DNA of 60,472 nt from Caulobacteraceae bacterium (GTDB taxonomy: Bacteria; Pseudomonadota; Alphaproteobacteria; Caulobacterales; Caulobacteraceae), in contig CANJXI010000015.1 of assembly GCA_947478785.1 (NCBI GenBank), positions 1 through 60,472 on the forward strand, written 5' to 3'. The first letter of the stretch is position 1. Each line of letters opens with the position of its first letter. Below, one piece after another: positions 1-8,598 of this stretch. A model generated the notes under the pieces. It made no database searches, was not told where the DNA came from, and saw only the letters and a program-made list of their open reading frames with translations. Made by a program: the position numbers and the translations under genes.

Positions 1-274
1 CCGCCAGCAGAGCCGCCAGCTCCGGCATCGTCATGTCCGGCGTCTGCTCCACGCTCGCGATCAGGAAGTCCAGATGCGCCGCCAGCTTGCCGCCGCCACG
101 CGGGCGACCCTGCCTGGACGGCTCCGCAGAGCCCGTCCGTTCAACCCGCGCCAACAGCTTCACCGAGCAACTGTCGCTCACCCCAAACTGCCGCGCCGCA
201 CCTCGCCGCGTTCCGCCGCCCGCCACGTGCGCCACGATCCGCTCCCGCAGATCCATCGAATACGGCTTGCCCAT
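1..274 (-). CDS. IS630-family transposase, N-terminal part (runs off the left edge)
   Basis: Reading leftwards from an ATG at 272-274, 91 codons stay open to the window edge. The protein begins MGKPYSMDLRERIVAHVAGG and continues with a helix-turn-helix region (residues about 8-50, including RRGAARQFGVSDSCSVKLL). A Gly/Arg-rich linker follows (GRPRGGGKL). This is the usual N-terminus of IS630-family transposases; the DDE catalytic domain would lie beyond the edge. A strong ribosome-binding site (GGAGGTGG) sits 4 bases before the ATG. The gene is partial because the window ends, and no internal stop or frameshift is seen. Confidence 0.85.
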   Translation of the reverse strand, partial: MGKPYSMDLRERIVAHVAGGGTRRGAARQFGVSDSCSVKLLARVERTGSAEPSRQGRPRGGGKLAAHLDFLIASVEQTPDMTMPELAALLA

Positions 275-294
275 GATCCACCTCCAACCACGGT

Positions 295-355
295 GAATCA
301 CGCTTCGCCCATCCTGGGAATCCTTCCGATTCCCGATTCAGGCACGACGCTCTAG
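295..355 (-). promoter_or_regulatory. IS630 leader / probable outer end with four GANTC sites
   Basis: Between the transposase start and the likely end of the element there are four GANTC motifs, at 295-299, 318-322, 328-332 and 335-339. The middle two form a perfect dyad, GGGAATC (316-322) and GATTCCC (328-334), with a 5-base spacer. CTAG at 352-355 is a plausible insertion target, since IS630 elements duplicate TA; that would place the element's end near 352. GANTC is the CcrM methylation site in Alphaproteobacteria. The repeats could instead be binding sites for the transposase. The terminal inverted repeat cannot be confirmed without the other end. Confidence 0.45.
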
Positions 356-476
356 TTTCTGCCGGTCGCTGGCATATCGGCACCAGACCGCAATCCACAC
401 AGCGCAAACGTATTGTTGGAATGGTTGTGGGGAAAATCAATTCTCCACCACTAACTCATTGTTTTTATTCGCGTGT

Positions 477-551
477 TGGCAGTCCCTAGGGGAGTCGAAC
501 CCCTCTCTCCAGGTTGAAAACCTGGCGTCCTAACCGATAGACGAAGGGACC
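477..551 (-). tRNA. tRNA-Glu (anticodon TTC)
   Basis: The minus strand folds as a complete cloverleaf. The acceptor strand is GGTCCCT paired with AGGGACT, the anticodon stem CCAGG/CCTGG encloses a loop with TTC, and the T arm GAGGGGTTCGACTCCCC is intact. CCA is encoded at 477-479. The IS630 leader lies about 120 bp downstream of its 3' end. Confidence 0.95.
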
Positions 552-626
552 GCGTGGCGCGAGGGCGGTGCTATATCCGCCTTCCAAACGCCGCGCAAGA
601 CCAGCGGGGGACGGGTTTCCGGGGGC

Positions 627-2453
627 TCAGGCGCGGCGGGGGTCCGCGACGTCCTCGATCTCGAACTGGACGCCGGAGCGGCCCTGCCAATCGTCGGGTT
701 TCAGCCTGCCCGCGACATGGATGGCGCCGCCCTCGACAAGCAGCCGGCGGCCGATCTCCGAGCCCTCGCAGCGCCAGGCGACCGCCTTCAGCTTGCCGCC
801 GGAACCGTCCGTGAGCGTGCAGCGCACATGGCCGCCGCGCAGCGCCATCGGCCGCTCGACACGGACATCGGCCAGGGTGAACACCGGCTCCGGATTGCCG
901 GGCCCGAACGGGGCCAGCCGCTGGAAATCCTGCCAGAGCGAACGGTCCGCGCCGCCGGTGGTGATGAGGGCGTCGATATCGAGCCCGTCCTCGGCCGCGG
1001 CGATCTCGGTCTCCGCCGCCAGATGGTCGCACAGGAAGGCGCGCAATTCCGGGATGTCCGCGGGCCGCACTGACAAGCCGGCCGCCATGGCGTGGCCGCC
1101 GCCGGCCAGCAGCAGGCCCGCGTCATAGGCCGCCTGGACGGCGCGGCCGAGGTTGACGCCGGGCTGCGAGCGGCCCGAGCCCTTGCCGACGTTGGCGGCC
1201 CGGTCGATCCCCACCACAACCACGGGCTTGCGGTATTTCTCGCGCAGGCGACCGGCGACAATGCCGATGACGCCCGGATGCCAGCCGTCGGCCGCCACCA
1301 GCAGCATGGGGGCGCAGGCCTGATTGCTCTGCGTCTCGATGTGGGCGATGGCGGCCTCGGTGACCTCGCGCTCGACCTCCTTGCGCGAGGCATTGAGCGC
1401 GTCGAGCTCCTCGGCCAGGGCGCGGGCCTCCTCCGGGTCGTCGGTGGAAAGCAGGCGCGCGCCCAGATCCGCGCGCCCGATCCGGCCGCCGGCGTTGATC
1501 CGGGGCCCCAGGATGAAGCCCGCGTGGAAGACCGACGCCGGCCCCTCCGCCTGCTTGGCCGCCTCCAGCAGGGCCTTCAGCCCCGGGTTCTTCCAGGCCG
1601 ACATCACCTTCAGCCCCTGGGCCGCCAGCGCCCGGTTGAAGCCGGTGAGCCGGGTGACGTCGCAGATGGCGCCCATGGCGGCGAGGTCGAGCCATTGGAG
1701 CACGTCGGGCTGTGGCCGTTCGGCGAAGAACCCCCGGCGGCGTGCCTCGCGGTTGAGCGCCGCCAGCAGGACGAAGGTGACGCCGGCGGCGGCCAGATGG
1801 CCCTGGCCGGAGGCGCAGTCGGGACGGTTGGGGTTCACCAGGGCGGCGATGCCGGGCAGCGCCGGCTCGCGCATCAGGTGGTGGTCGATGACCACGACCT
1901 CCAGGCCGATCTCGGCGGCGCAGGCCAGCGCATCGTGCGCCGCCGCCCCGCAATCGACGGTGATCACCAGGTCCGCGCCCTCGGCCTGCAACCGGCGGAA
2001 CGCGGCCGGCGACGGGCCATAGCCTTCCAGGATCCGGTCCGGCACATAGATCGACAGCTCGTGGCCCATGGCCCGGAACCAGCGGACCAGCTGGGCGGCC
2101 GAGGACGCCCCGTCCACGTCGTAGTCGGCGAACACCACCAGCCGGCGCTTGTTTTCCAGGGCGTCGACCAGGCTGACGGCGGCCTTGTCCATGTCGGCGA
2201 ACGAAGACGGGTCCGGGAACTGCGCCTTCAGCGAAGGCGCCAGATAGGTCTCCCCCTCCCCGGCCGCAACACCGCGGGCGGCCAGGGCGCGGGCCAGGGG
2301 CTCGGAGAGGTCGAGGGCGAGCTGATGGCGGCGCGTGAGGTCGGGGTCGGCGGCGCGCTCGCGCCAGACCCGCCCGCTCAGCGAGCGGGTGACGCCAAGA
2401 TAGCCCAGCTGTGGATTGCCGTCGGCCAAGGGGCCCTCCGTCCAGTCCCGCAC
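627..2453 (-). CDS. recJ: Single-stranded-DNA-specific exonuclease RecJ
   Basis: RecJ degrades single-stranded DNA 5' to 3' in recombination and mismatch repair. With the GTG start at 2451-2453 the protein has 608 residues, the usual size. Conserved DHH motifs are DYDVDG (110-115), DCGA (167-170) and DHH (190-192). A DHHA1 motif GGGHAMAAG lies at 451-459, and a C-terminal OB-type region follows. The frame stays open for 68 more codons upstream, but that stretch is unlike RecJ and would overlap the promoter of the divergent VOC gene, so GTG is preferred. The conserved N-terminus (YLGVTRSLSGRVW) begins near residue 18. Confidence 0.93.
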   Translation of the reverse strand: MRDWTEGPLADGNPQLGYLGVTRSLSGRVWRERAADPDLTRRHQLALDLSEPLARALAARGVAAGEGETYLAPSLKAQFPDPSSFADMDKAAVSLVDALENKRRLVVFADYDVDGASSAAQLVRWFRAMGHELSIYVPDRILEGYGPSPAAFRRLQAEGADLVITVDCGAAAHDALACAAEIGLEVVVIDHHLMREPALPGIAALVNPNRPDCASGQGHLAAAGVTFVLLAALNREARRRGFFAERPQPDVLQWLDLAAMGAICDVTRLTGFNRALAAQGLKVMSAWKNPGLKALLEAAKQAEGPASVFHAGFILGPRINAGGRIGRADLGARLLSTDDPEEARALAEELDALNASRKEVEREVTEAAIAHIETQSNQACAPMLLVAADGWHPGVIGIVAGRLREKYRKPVVVVGIDRAANVGKGSGRSQPGVNLGRAVQAAYDAGLLLAGGGHAMAAGLSVRPADIPELRAFLCDHLAAETEIAAAEDGLDIDALITTGGADRSLWQDFQRLAPFGPGNPEPVFTLADVRVERPMALRGGHVRCTLTDGSGGKLKAVAWRCEGSEIGRRLLVEGGAIHVAGRLKPDDWQGRSGVQFEIEDVADPRRA

Positions 2454-2595
2454 TATCGGCCGCGTGGGCCCGAGTCGCCAGCGGCCAGGTTGGCGATGAT
2501 ATAACGGAAGGGTGCGACAGATTGGGACGCGGCAGCGGCAGTTGAATTCGACGGCCAATAGGGCGAGCCTTCCCGCCGAGGCTTTGGGGGCGGGG

Positions 2596-2955
2596 ATGAT
2601 CAGGACGGAGGGGCTGACGCACATCAACCTGCTGGTGAGCGACATTCGACGCGCCAAGCGCTTCTACGAGACCGTCTTCGGATTGCGCGAAATGTTCTGG
2701 GATGGTCCTCATCTCGTGTTCCTGAGGCCGCCCGGTACTGAGGACACAATCACGATCCAGCAGGTCGAACGGGCCGAACCGGGGCCGGGAAACATCGACC
2801 ATTTTGGGTTCAGGCTTGTGGACCGTGCGGAGCTCACCCTGGCGATCGAGGAAGTCGTCGCAGCCGGCGGACGTCTTCTGGAGCGTGGAGAGCACGCTCC
2901 GGGGCAGTCGTACGCCTATGTGACCGACCCAGATGGGCACGTCATCGAACTATAG
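2596..2955 (+). CDS. VOC (glyoxalase / dioxygenase) family protein
   Basis: This 119-residue protein has the paired beta-alpha-beta-beta-beta modules of the vicinal oxygen chelate superfamily. Candidate metal ligands are His9 (LTHINLLV), His69 (IDHFGF) and Glu118 (HVIEL). SDIRRAKRFYETVFGL is the typical first-helix segment. It resembles glyoxalase I-like or fosfomycin-resistance-like proteins in length, but the substrate cannot be told. The ATG at 2596 is chosen because homology begins there; the frame is open for 28 earlier codons without family character. It is divergent from recJ. Confidence 0.8.
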   Translation: MIRTEGLTHINLLVSDIRRAKRFYETVFGLREMFWDGPHLVFLRPPGTEDTITIQQVERAEPGPGNIDHFGFRLVDRAELTLAIEEVVAAGGRLLERGEHAPGQSYAYVTDPDGHVIEL

Positions 2956-3068
2956 CCGCAAGGCCTGATGTAAATCGCGGTGGGCAACGCTCCAAACGGC
3001 GTGCGCGGACCTCGGCTATTGGGTAAGCAACCGCACCGCCCGGGCGTTCAGCCCACCGGGAGACCCTG

Positions 3069-4223
3069 ATGACCGCCGCGAACACCACCGTTGACATCCC
3101 TGCCCTCGTGGCGCGCATCCACGCCTTCCTGGAAGTTGAGGTCATGCCGCTGGAGCGCGATCCCCGCGCCACCCATGGCGGCCACGGACCATCGGATGAA
3201 CTGGTGCGGGAACTCCGCGACCGGGCGCGGGCCGCGGGCCTGATCGCGCCGCACCTGGGACTGAGCCATCGCCAGACCGCCGACGTGCTGCGGGCGGCCG
3301 GCCGCTCGCCGCTCGGGGCCACGGCGCTCAACTGCATGGCGCCCGACGAGGGCAACATGCACCTGCTGGAAAAGGTCGCCTCGCCCGAGCAGAGAGAACG
3401 CTTCCTGAAGCCCCTGGCCGCGGGCGAGGTGCGCTCGGCCTTCCTGATGACCGAGCCGGACGGCGGCGCGGGCTCCGACCCCGGGATGCTGGCGACCACG
3501 GCGCGGGCCGACGGCAACCACTGGGTTATCAACGGCAAGAAGGCCTTCATCACCGGGGCGCAAGGCGCGGCCTTCGGAATCATCATGGCCAAGACCGAGC
3601 ACGGGGCGACCATGTTCCTGGCCGACATGGACGCGCCCGGAATCAAGATTGCCTACGTCTACGACACCATCGATTCGTCGATGCCGGGCGGCCACGCGAT
3701 CATCGAGCTGAACGACGTCCGGGTCGACGCCGGCGCCATACTGGGCGAGGTCGACCAGGGCTTCAAATACGCGCAGGTGCGGCTGGCCCCAGCCCGCCTC
3801 ACCCACTGCATGCGCTGGTGGGGCCTGGCCGAGCGGGCCCACGAGATCGCCGCCGACTACGCCTGCCGCCGGTTGGCGTTCGGCAAGCTCTTGGTCGACC
3901 ACGAGGGCGTGGGCTTCATGCTGGCCGACAACCTGATCGACCTGAAGCAGGCCGAACTGATGATCGACTGGTGCGCCGAAGTGCTCGATTCCGGTGCGCG
4001 GGGCACGGCGGAATCCAGCATGGCGAAGGTCGCGGTGTCCGAGGCCCTGTTCCGCATCACCGACCGGTGCGTCCAGGTGCTGGGCGGCCTAGGCGTCACC
4101 CACGAGACCATCGTCGAGCAGGCCTTCCGCGAAATCCGCGCCTTCCGCATCTACGACGGGCCGTCAGAGGTCCACCGCTGGTCGCTGGCCAAAGGGATCA
4201 AGCGCGAACGCGTGCCAAAATAG
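3069..4223 (+). CDS. Acyl-CoA dehydrogenase (ACAD10/11-like)
   Basis: This 384-residue flavoenzyme is predicted to oxidise an acyl-CoA at the alpha-beta position in fatty-acid or side-chain catabolism. FAD-binding elements include MTEPDGGAGSDP near residues 128-139 and the C-terminal helices around QVLGGLGVTHETIVEQAFR. Where short- and medium-chain enzymes have YEGT with the catalytic Glu, this protein has IYDGPSEVH with Asp, as in the ACAD10/11 group. GGAG lies 5 bases before the ATG. It stands alone, convergent with glpX. The chain length of the substrate is unknown. Confidence 0.85.
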   Translation: MTAANTTVDIPALVARIHAFLEVEVMPLERDPRATHGGHGPSDELVRELRDRARAAGLIAPHLGLSHRQTADVLRAAGRSPLGATALNCMAPDEGNMHLLEKVASPEQRERFLKPLAAGEVRSAFLMTEPDGGAGSDPGMLATTARADGNHWVINGKKAFITGAQGAAFGIIMAKTEHGATMFLADMDAPGIKIAYVYDTIDSSMPGGHAIIELNDVRVDAGAILGEVDQGFKYAQVRLAPARLTHCMRWWGLAERAHEIAADYACRRLAFGKLLVDHEGVGFMLADNLIDLKQAELMIDWCAEVLDSGARGTAESSMAKVAVSEALFRITDRCVQVLGGLGVTHETIVEQAFREIRAFRIYDGPSEVHRWSLAKGIKRERVPK

Positions 4224-4242
4224 CGGCTCCGGAAGGGGCGCC

Positions 4243-5196
4243 CTAAACCGGCCGCTTCATCCGGACTTCGCGCACGGTGCGGGTCGCGGAATTCATCACC
4301 AGGGTATGGGTGTGGACGAAGCCGTCCTTCAAGGTCACGCCGTCCAGCAGCGCGCCCTTGGTGACGCCGGTGGCGGCGAAAATCGCGTCGGCGCGGACCA
4401 TCTCGTGCAGGTCGTACTTCTTGTCGAGGTCGGTGATGCCCACGCGCTTGGCGCGGGCCCGCTCGTCGGCGTTGCGGAATACCAGGCGGCCCTGGAACTG
4501 GCCGCCCACGCACTTGAGCGCCGCGCAGGCAAGCACGCCCTCCGGCGCCCCGCCCGAACCCAGATACAGGTCGATGCCGGTTTCCGGGTCGGCGGTGTTC
4601 ATCACGCCGGCCACATCGCCGTCGGTGATCAGGTAGACGCGCGCGCCCAGCTCGCGCAGGCTGGCGATGATCTCGGCGTGGCGCGGCCGGTCGAGGACGC
4701 AGACGGTGATCTCTTCGGCCGGGACCCCCTTGGCCTTGGCCATGGCCTGGACGTTCTCGGCCGGGCTCTTGTCCAGGTCGATCAGGCCGGCCGGATAGCC
4801 CGGACCGCAGGCGATCTTGTCCATGTAGGTGTCGGGCGCGTTCAGCATGGTGCCCTTCGGCGCCCAGGCCATCACCGCCAGGGCGTTGGCCATGGCCTTG
4901 GCGGTCAGCGTGGTGCCCTCCAGCGGGTCGAGCGCGATGTCGATCTTGTGCTTGCCGCCGCGACCCACCTTCTCGCCGATGTAGAGCATCGGCGCCTCGT
5001 CGCGCTCGCCCTCGCCGATGACGATCTCGCCGTCGAGGTCGAGGTCGTTCAGCGCCGTGCGCATGGCGTCGACGGCGGCCTGGTCGGCGGCCTTCTCGTC
5101 GCCGCGGCCCACCATCTTCCAGGCCGCGATGGCGGCGATCTCCGTGACGCGGACAGCGTCCAGCACCAGGCTGCGGTCCAGAACTTCGGAACTCAT
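4243..5196 (-). CDS. glpX: Class II fructose-1,6-bisphosphatase
   Basis: GlpX removes the 1-phosphate of fructose 1,6-bisphosphate, the committed step of gluconeogenesis. The 317-residue protein matches GlpX over its length, with the metal-site motifs GEGERDEAPMLYIGEKVG (about residues 61-78) and DPLEGTTLTAKAMANAL (about 91-107). An ATG start at 5196 gives the typical N-terminus SSEVLDRSLVLDAVRVTE. The gene lies 46 bp downstream of hom on the same strand. Confidence 0.95.
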   Translation of the reverse strand: MSSEVLDRSLVLDAVRVTEIAAIAAWKMVGRGDEKAADQAAVDAMRTALNDLDLDGEIVIGEGERDEAPMLYIGEKVGRGGKHKIDIALDPLEGTTLTAKAMANALAVMAWAPKGTMLNAPDTYMDKIACGPGYPAGLIDLDKSPAENVQAMAKAKGVPAEEITVCVLDRPRHAEIIASLRELGARVYLITDGDVAGVMNTADPETGIDLYLGSGGAPEGVLACAALKCVGGQFQGRLVFRNADERARAKRVGITDLDKKYDLHEMVRADAIFAATGVTKGALLDGVTLKDGFVHTHTLVMNSATRTVREVRMKRPV

Positions 5197-5242
5197 CTCT
5201 CAGCGTCTCCCAGGCGCCGCCGGGCGCCAGATTTCAATTGGC

Positions 5243-6535
5243 TCAGATCCGCGCGATGCGCAGCAGCCTTGGCCGGTCTAGCACGGCGGGCAGTCCCGCG
5301 ATGCGTTCGATCGCCGCCTTGAGCACCGACTCGGCGACTGCATGCGTGGTGAGCACGATCGGCACGCCATCGGCGTTCGCGACCGGTTTCTGCAGGAAAC
5401 TCTCGATGGAGACTCCCGCGTCGCCTAGGGTTTCGGTGATCGCGGCGATCACGCCGGGCTCGTCCTTCACCGACAGGCGCAGGTATGCGCGGCCCAGGCT
5501 TCTGGACGGATCGACGGGCGTGAAGGGTTTCAGCGCGCCGGCCGGCTTCTGGAAGACCGGGCGAACCGCGCCGGCCATCACGTCGGCGATGTCGGCGGCG
5601 ACGGCCGCGGCGGTCGGACCAGCGCCCGCGCCGGGACCCTGGACGAAAATGCGCCCGACGCGCTCGCCCTCGATGAAGAGCGCGTTCAGCGCGCCGCCGG
5701 CCTGGGCCAGCGGGTGGGCGAGCGGCGCCAGCGAGGGATGCACGCGGACCAGCACGCCATCCGGTGAGCGGTCGGCCGAGGCCACCAGCTTGATCCGGTA
5801 GCCCAGGTCGCGGGCCATGTGGATGTCGAGGAGCTCGACGCCCTCGATCCCCTCGATCTCGGCGGCGGCGTAATTGGGGGCGCAGCCGAACGCCAGCGCC
5901 GCCAGGATGGTGATCTTGTGGGCGGCGTCGAACCCGCCCACGTCCATGGTCGGGTCGGCCTCGGCGTAGCCCAGCCGCTGGGCCTCGGCGAGCACGTCGG
6001 CGAAGGCGCGGCCGGTGGATTCCATCTCGGTCAGGATGTAGTTGCAGGTGCCGTTGAGGATGCCGGCGATCGAGCGGATATCGTCGCCCACCAGGGCCTC
6101 GCGGACCATCTTCACCGCCGGCACGCCGCCCATCACGGCGGCCTCGAACAGCAGCGGCACACCTTGCGCCTCGGCCAGGGCGGCGAGTTCGGCGCCGTGC
6201 TCGGCGATCAGCGCCTTGTTGGCGGTGACCACCGGCTTGCCGGCCTTCAGCGCGGCCTCAACGGCGGCCTTGGCCGGGCCGTCGGATCCGCCGATCAGTT
6301 CGACGAAGACGTCAGTCTCGGCCGAGGTCGCCAGCGCCACCGGATCGTCGAACCAGGGCAGCCCCGCGATATCGAACGGCCTGGGCCTGGAGCGCGAGCG
6401 CGCGGAGACCCCGGTGACGACGGCGCGGCCGCCGGCCGGGGCGAACTCCGGCCGGTCGCCGAGGAAGGTCAGCAGCCCGGCGCCCACCGTGCCGAGGCCC
6501 GCGACGCCGACACGCCAGGTCTTCTGACCGCTCAT
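5243..6535 (-). CDS. hom: Homoserine dehydrogenase
   Basis: This enzyme reduces aspartate semialdehyde to homoserine, the branch point for threonine and methionine. The 430-residue protein has an N-terminal Rossmann motif (GVAGLGTVGAG), a central catalytic domain with GILNGTCNYILTEM and AEADPTMDVGGFDAAHK, and a C-terminal ACT domain (LRLSVKDEPGVIAAITETL) for feedback control by threonine. The ATG at 6535 is preferred over one nine codons upstream because the family starts at the Rossmann strand. It sits between glpX and an aminotransferase on the same strand, separated from the latter by a repeat pair. Confidence 0.94.
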   Translation of the reverse strand: MSGQKTWRVGVAGLGTVGAGLLTFLGDRPEFAPAGGRAVVTGVSARSRSRPRPFDIAGLPWFDDPVALATSAETDVFVELIGGSDGPAKAAVEAALKAGKPVVTANKALIAEHGAELAALAEAQGVPLLFEAAVMGGVPAVKMVREALVGDDIRSIAGILNGTCNYILTEMESTGRAFADVLAEAQRLGYAEADPTMDVGGFDAAHKITILAALAFGCAPNYAAAEIEGIEGVELLDIHMARDLGYRIKLVASADRSPDGVLVRVHPSLAPLAHPLAQAGGALNALFIEGERVGRIFVQGPGAGAGPTAAAVAADIADVMAGAVRPVFQKPAGALKPFTPVDPSRSLGRAYLRLSVKDEPGVIAAITETLGDAGVSIESFLQKPVANADGVPIVLTTHAVAESVLKAAIERIAGLPAVLDRPRLLRIARI

Positions 6536-6579
6536 CGCGCCGCGCTCCTGGCGTAGGTCCACAGGGTCGCGAGGTTCCG

Positions 6580-6703
6580 CACCTCCCCCGCCCGCGGGGG
6601 AGGTGGCGGCGAAGCCGACGGAGGGGGCGTTGCCGGCGCATTGCGGTTACAGCGCCCCCTCCACCACGTCGTGGTCCCCCTCCCCCGTTTCACGGGTGAG
6701 GAG
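6580..6703. repeat. Pair of inverted REP-like repeats (family A)
   Basis: Two arms of about 50 bp lie head to head, at 6580-6629 and 6651-6703. The first reads CACCTCCCCCGCCCGCGGGG then AGGTGGCGGCGAAGCCGACG then GAGGGGGCG. Its reverse complement fits the pattern CCCCCTCCG-n-GCTTCGC-n-CACCTCCCCCG-n-GGGGGAGG, and the second arm is a diverged copy. Each arm contains its own GC-rich hairpin. The same pattern recurs at 54074-54180 and as a remnant at 49801-49824. It fills the hom upstream region and is noncoding. Confidence 0.7.
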
Positions 6704-6719
6704 TTTGGGCGCAGGCCGC

Positions 6720-7940
6720 TCATTGCGCGGCCAGGGTGTTGTGTGCGCGGCCGAGGATCTCCGGGGCATTGGCCAGGAACTTCTTCACGTTGCGGGCGGC
6801 CTGACGGATGCGGTGTTCGTTCTCGACCAGGCCGACGCGGACATAGCCCTCGCCATATTCCCCGAAGCCGACGCCGGGGGCGACGGCGACACCGGCCTCC
6901 TCGATCAGCAGCTTGGAGAACAGCAGGCTGCCCGCTTCCTTGAACTGTTCGGGCACGGGCGCCCAGGCGAACATCGAGGCGGCGGGCACGGGAATCTCCC
7001 AGCCGGCGCGGTGCATCGACTTCACCAGCTCGTCGCGGCGCGACTTGTAGATGCCGCGGATCTCCTCGACGCAATCCTGCGGGCCGTTCAGCGCGGCGGC
7101 GGCGGCCACCTGGATCGGGGTGTAGGCGCCGTAGTCGAGGTAGGATTTCACGCGGGCCAGCGCCGCGCAAATCCGCTCGTTGCCAACCACCATGCCGACC
7201 CGCCAGCCGGCCATGGCGTAGGTCTTGGACAGCGAATTGACCTCGACCGCGATGTCCTTGGCGCCGTCGATCTGCAGCACCGAGGGTGGCGGGTTGTTGT
7301 CGAAGTAGATCTCCGAATAGGCGATGTCGGAGATCACCAGCATGTCGTGCTTCTTGGCCAGCGCGATGGCGTCCTTGTAAAACTCAAGGTCGACGCACTG
7401 GGCCGTCGGGTTCGACGGGTAGCTGAGGATCAGCACGGTGGGCGGCGGAGCGGAGTGCTTCACCGCGCGGCTCACCCCGGCCAGGTATTCCTCGGGCGAG
7501 AGCGCCGGCACGTGGCGGATCACCCCGCCGGCCATGATGAAGCCGTAGGCGTGGATCGGATAGGCCGGGTTCGGGCAGACGATGACGTCGCCCGGCGCGG
7601 TGAGCGCCTGGGCGAGGTTGGCGAAGCCCTCCTTGGACCCGAGCGTGGCGATCACCTCGGTGTCGGGATTGAGCTTCACGCCAAAGCGGCGGTCGTAATA
7701 GCCCGCCATGGCGCGCCTGAGGCCGATGATCCCCTTGGAGGCGGAGTAGCGGCCGGCCTTGGGATCGCGGGCGGTCTCGATCAGCTTGTCGACGATATGC
7801 TTCGGCGTCGGCATGTCGGGATTGCCCATGCCGAAGTCGATGATGTCGACGCCATCGGCGCGCAGACGCGCCTTGATGCGGTTCACTTCCTCCAGGACGT
7901 AGGGAGGAAGGCGTCGGATACGGTGGAAATCAGGTGTCAT
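6720..7940 (-). CDS. Class I/II PLP-dependent aminotransferase (AlaC / DapL-like)
   Basis: This 406-residue fold-type I aminotransferase has the PLP lysine in SLSKTYAMAGWRVG and the phosphate and carboxylate sites NPAYPIHAYG and SYPSNPTAQ. The N-terminus FHRIRRLPPYVLEEVNRIK is characteristic of the alanine/glutamate-pyruvate or LL-diaminopimelate aminotransferase subgroup. The ATG at 7940 is chosen since the 30 codons before it are not family-like. It is transcribed towards hom and glpX, consistent with amino-acid synthesis. The substrate could be alanine, a branched-chain or an aromatic 2-oxo acid; this cannot be settled by eye. Confidence 0.88.
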   Translation of the reverse strand: MTPDFHRIRRLPPYVLEEVNRIKARLRADGVDIIDFGMGNPDMPTPKHIVDKLIETARDPKAGRYSASKGIIGLRRAMAGYYDRRFGVKLNPDTEVIATLGSKEGFANLAQALTAPGDVIVCPNPAYPIHAYGFIMAGGVIRHVPALSPEEYLAGVSRAVKHSAPPPTVLILSYPSNPTAQCVDLEFYKDAIALAKKHDMLVISDIAYSEIYFDNNPPPSVLQIDGAKDIAVEVNSLSKTYAMAGWRVGMVVGNERICAALARVKSYLDYGAYTPIQVAAAAALNGPQDCVEEIRGIYKSRRDELVKSMHRAGWEIPVPAASMFAWAPVPEQFKEAGSLLFSKLLIEEAGVAVAPGVGFGEYGEGYVRVGLVENEHRIRQAARNVKKFLANAPEILGRAHNTLAAQ

Positions 7941-8066
7941 GTCGAAGCTCTTTAGCCGCGCTCTGCCCGGCGACGGCCTTCTTCGAAGCTGAAGTCGGGC
8001 ATGGATAGACTCCGGGCCGGAGTCAGCCAAGCCATGGTTCGATGATTTTTCAGCCTCCGCAGGCCT

Positions 8067-8522
8067 TTATCTCTTCGGCGGCGGAGGCGGTGTAGCTCGC
8101 TTGCGCAGCTCCTGGGCGAACGCCTCGCTCTGCATCGGGGTGACCGGCGCCTCCGGCCCGGCCGCCTGGCGAACCTGGCCGGCGAAGGTCTCGGTGGCCT
8201 GCAGCGTCCAGGTGTCCGGCGCGGTCGCCCGCTCCAGGGCCTCGCGCTCGCGGTCGGCGGCCGCGGCCTGGACGCCGTAGAGCCGCGCGGGACGGATGTC
8301 CTTGGGAACCGGCGGGATCTCGGAGAAGGTCGGATAATCGGTGTTCAGCCGCGCGGTCTTGACCACCTCGCCGGCGATCGGCGAGCGCGGATCGACGTGG
8401 ACGTCCGAGAACGGATTGCCGACGCAGGCCGTGGCCATCCCACCGGCCAGCACGCAGCCGGCCAGGCGCGCAACAGCCACCGATTTCTGGGCGTTCACAA
8501 AAGGGCGGGCAAATGCGTACAT
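8067..8522 (-). CDS. Small putative lipoprotein of unknown function
   Basis: I do not recognise this 151-residue protein. It has a basic and hydrophobic N-terminus with a possible lipobox (LAGC at residues 20-23) and a second candidate Cys in MATAC. That suggests export and lipid anchoring. The mature part is rich in Ala, Pro, Arg and Glu and ends in a Pro run (TPPPPPKR). The antisense of phaC keeps this frame open far upstream, but the credible start is the ATG at 8520-8522, which faces the phaC operon across a 76-bp divergent intergenic region. Confidence 0.6.
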   Translation of the reverse strand: MYAFARPFVNAQKSVAVARLAGCVLAGGMATACVGNPFSDVHVDPRSPIAGEVVKTARLNTDYPTFSEIPPVPKDIRPARLYGVQAAAADREREALERATAPDTWTLQATETFAGQVRQAAGPEAPVTPMQSEAFAQELRKRATPPPPPKR

Positions 8523-8598
8523 GTCGGAACCGGTCTTATGCGATGATCGGTGAAGGCGAAAGGGCGCGCATGCTTTCGTCGGCGGGAGGAAACAACGG

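Noticed and set aside
477..551. tRNA-Glu as an integration site of a genomic island
   Set aside because: No integrase gene or repeated tRNA 3' end is present. The nearby mobile gene is an IS630 transposase, which targets TA.
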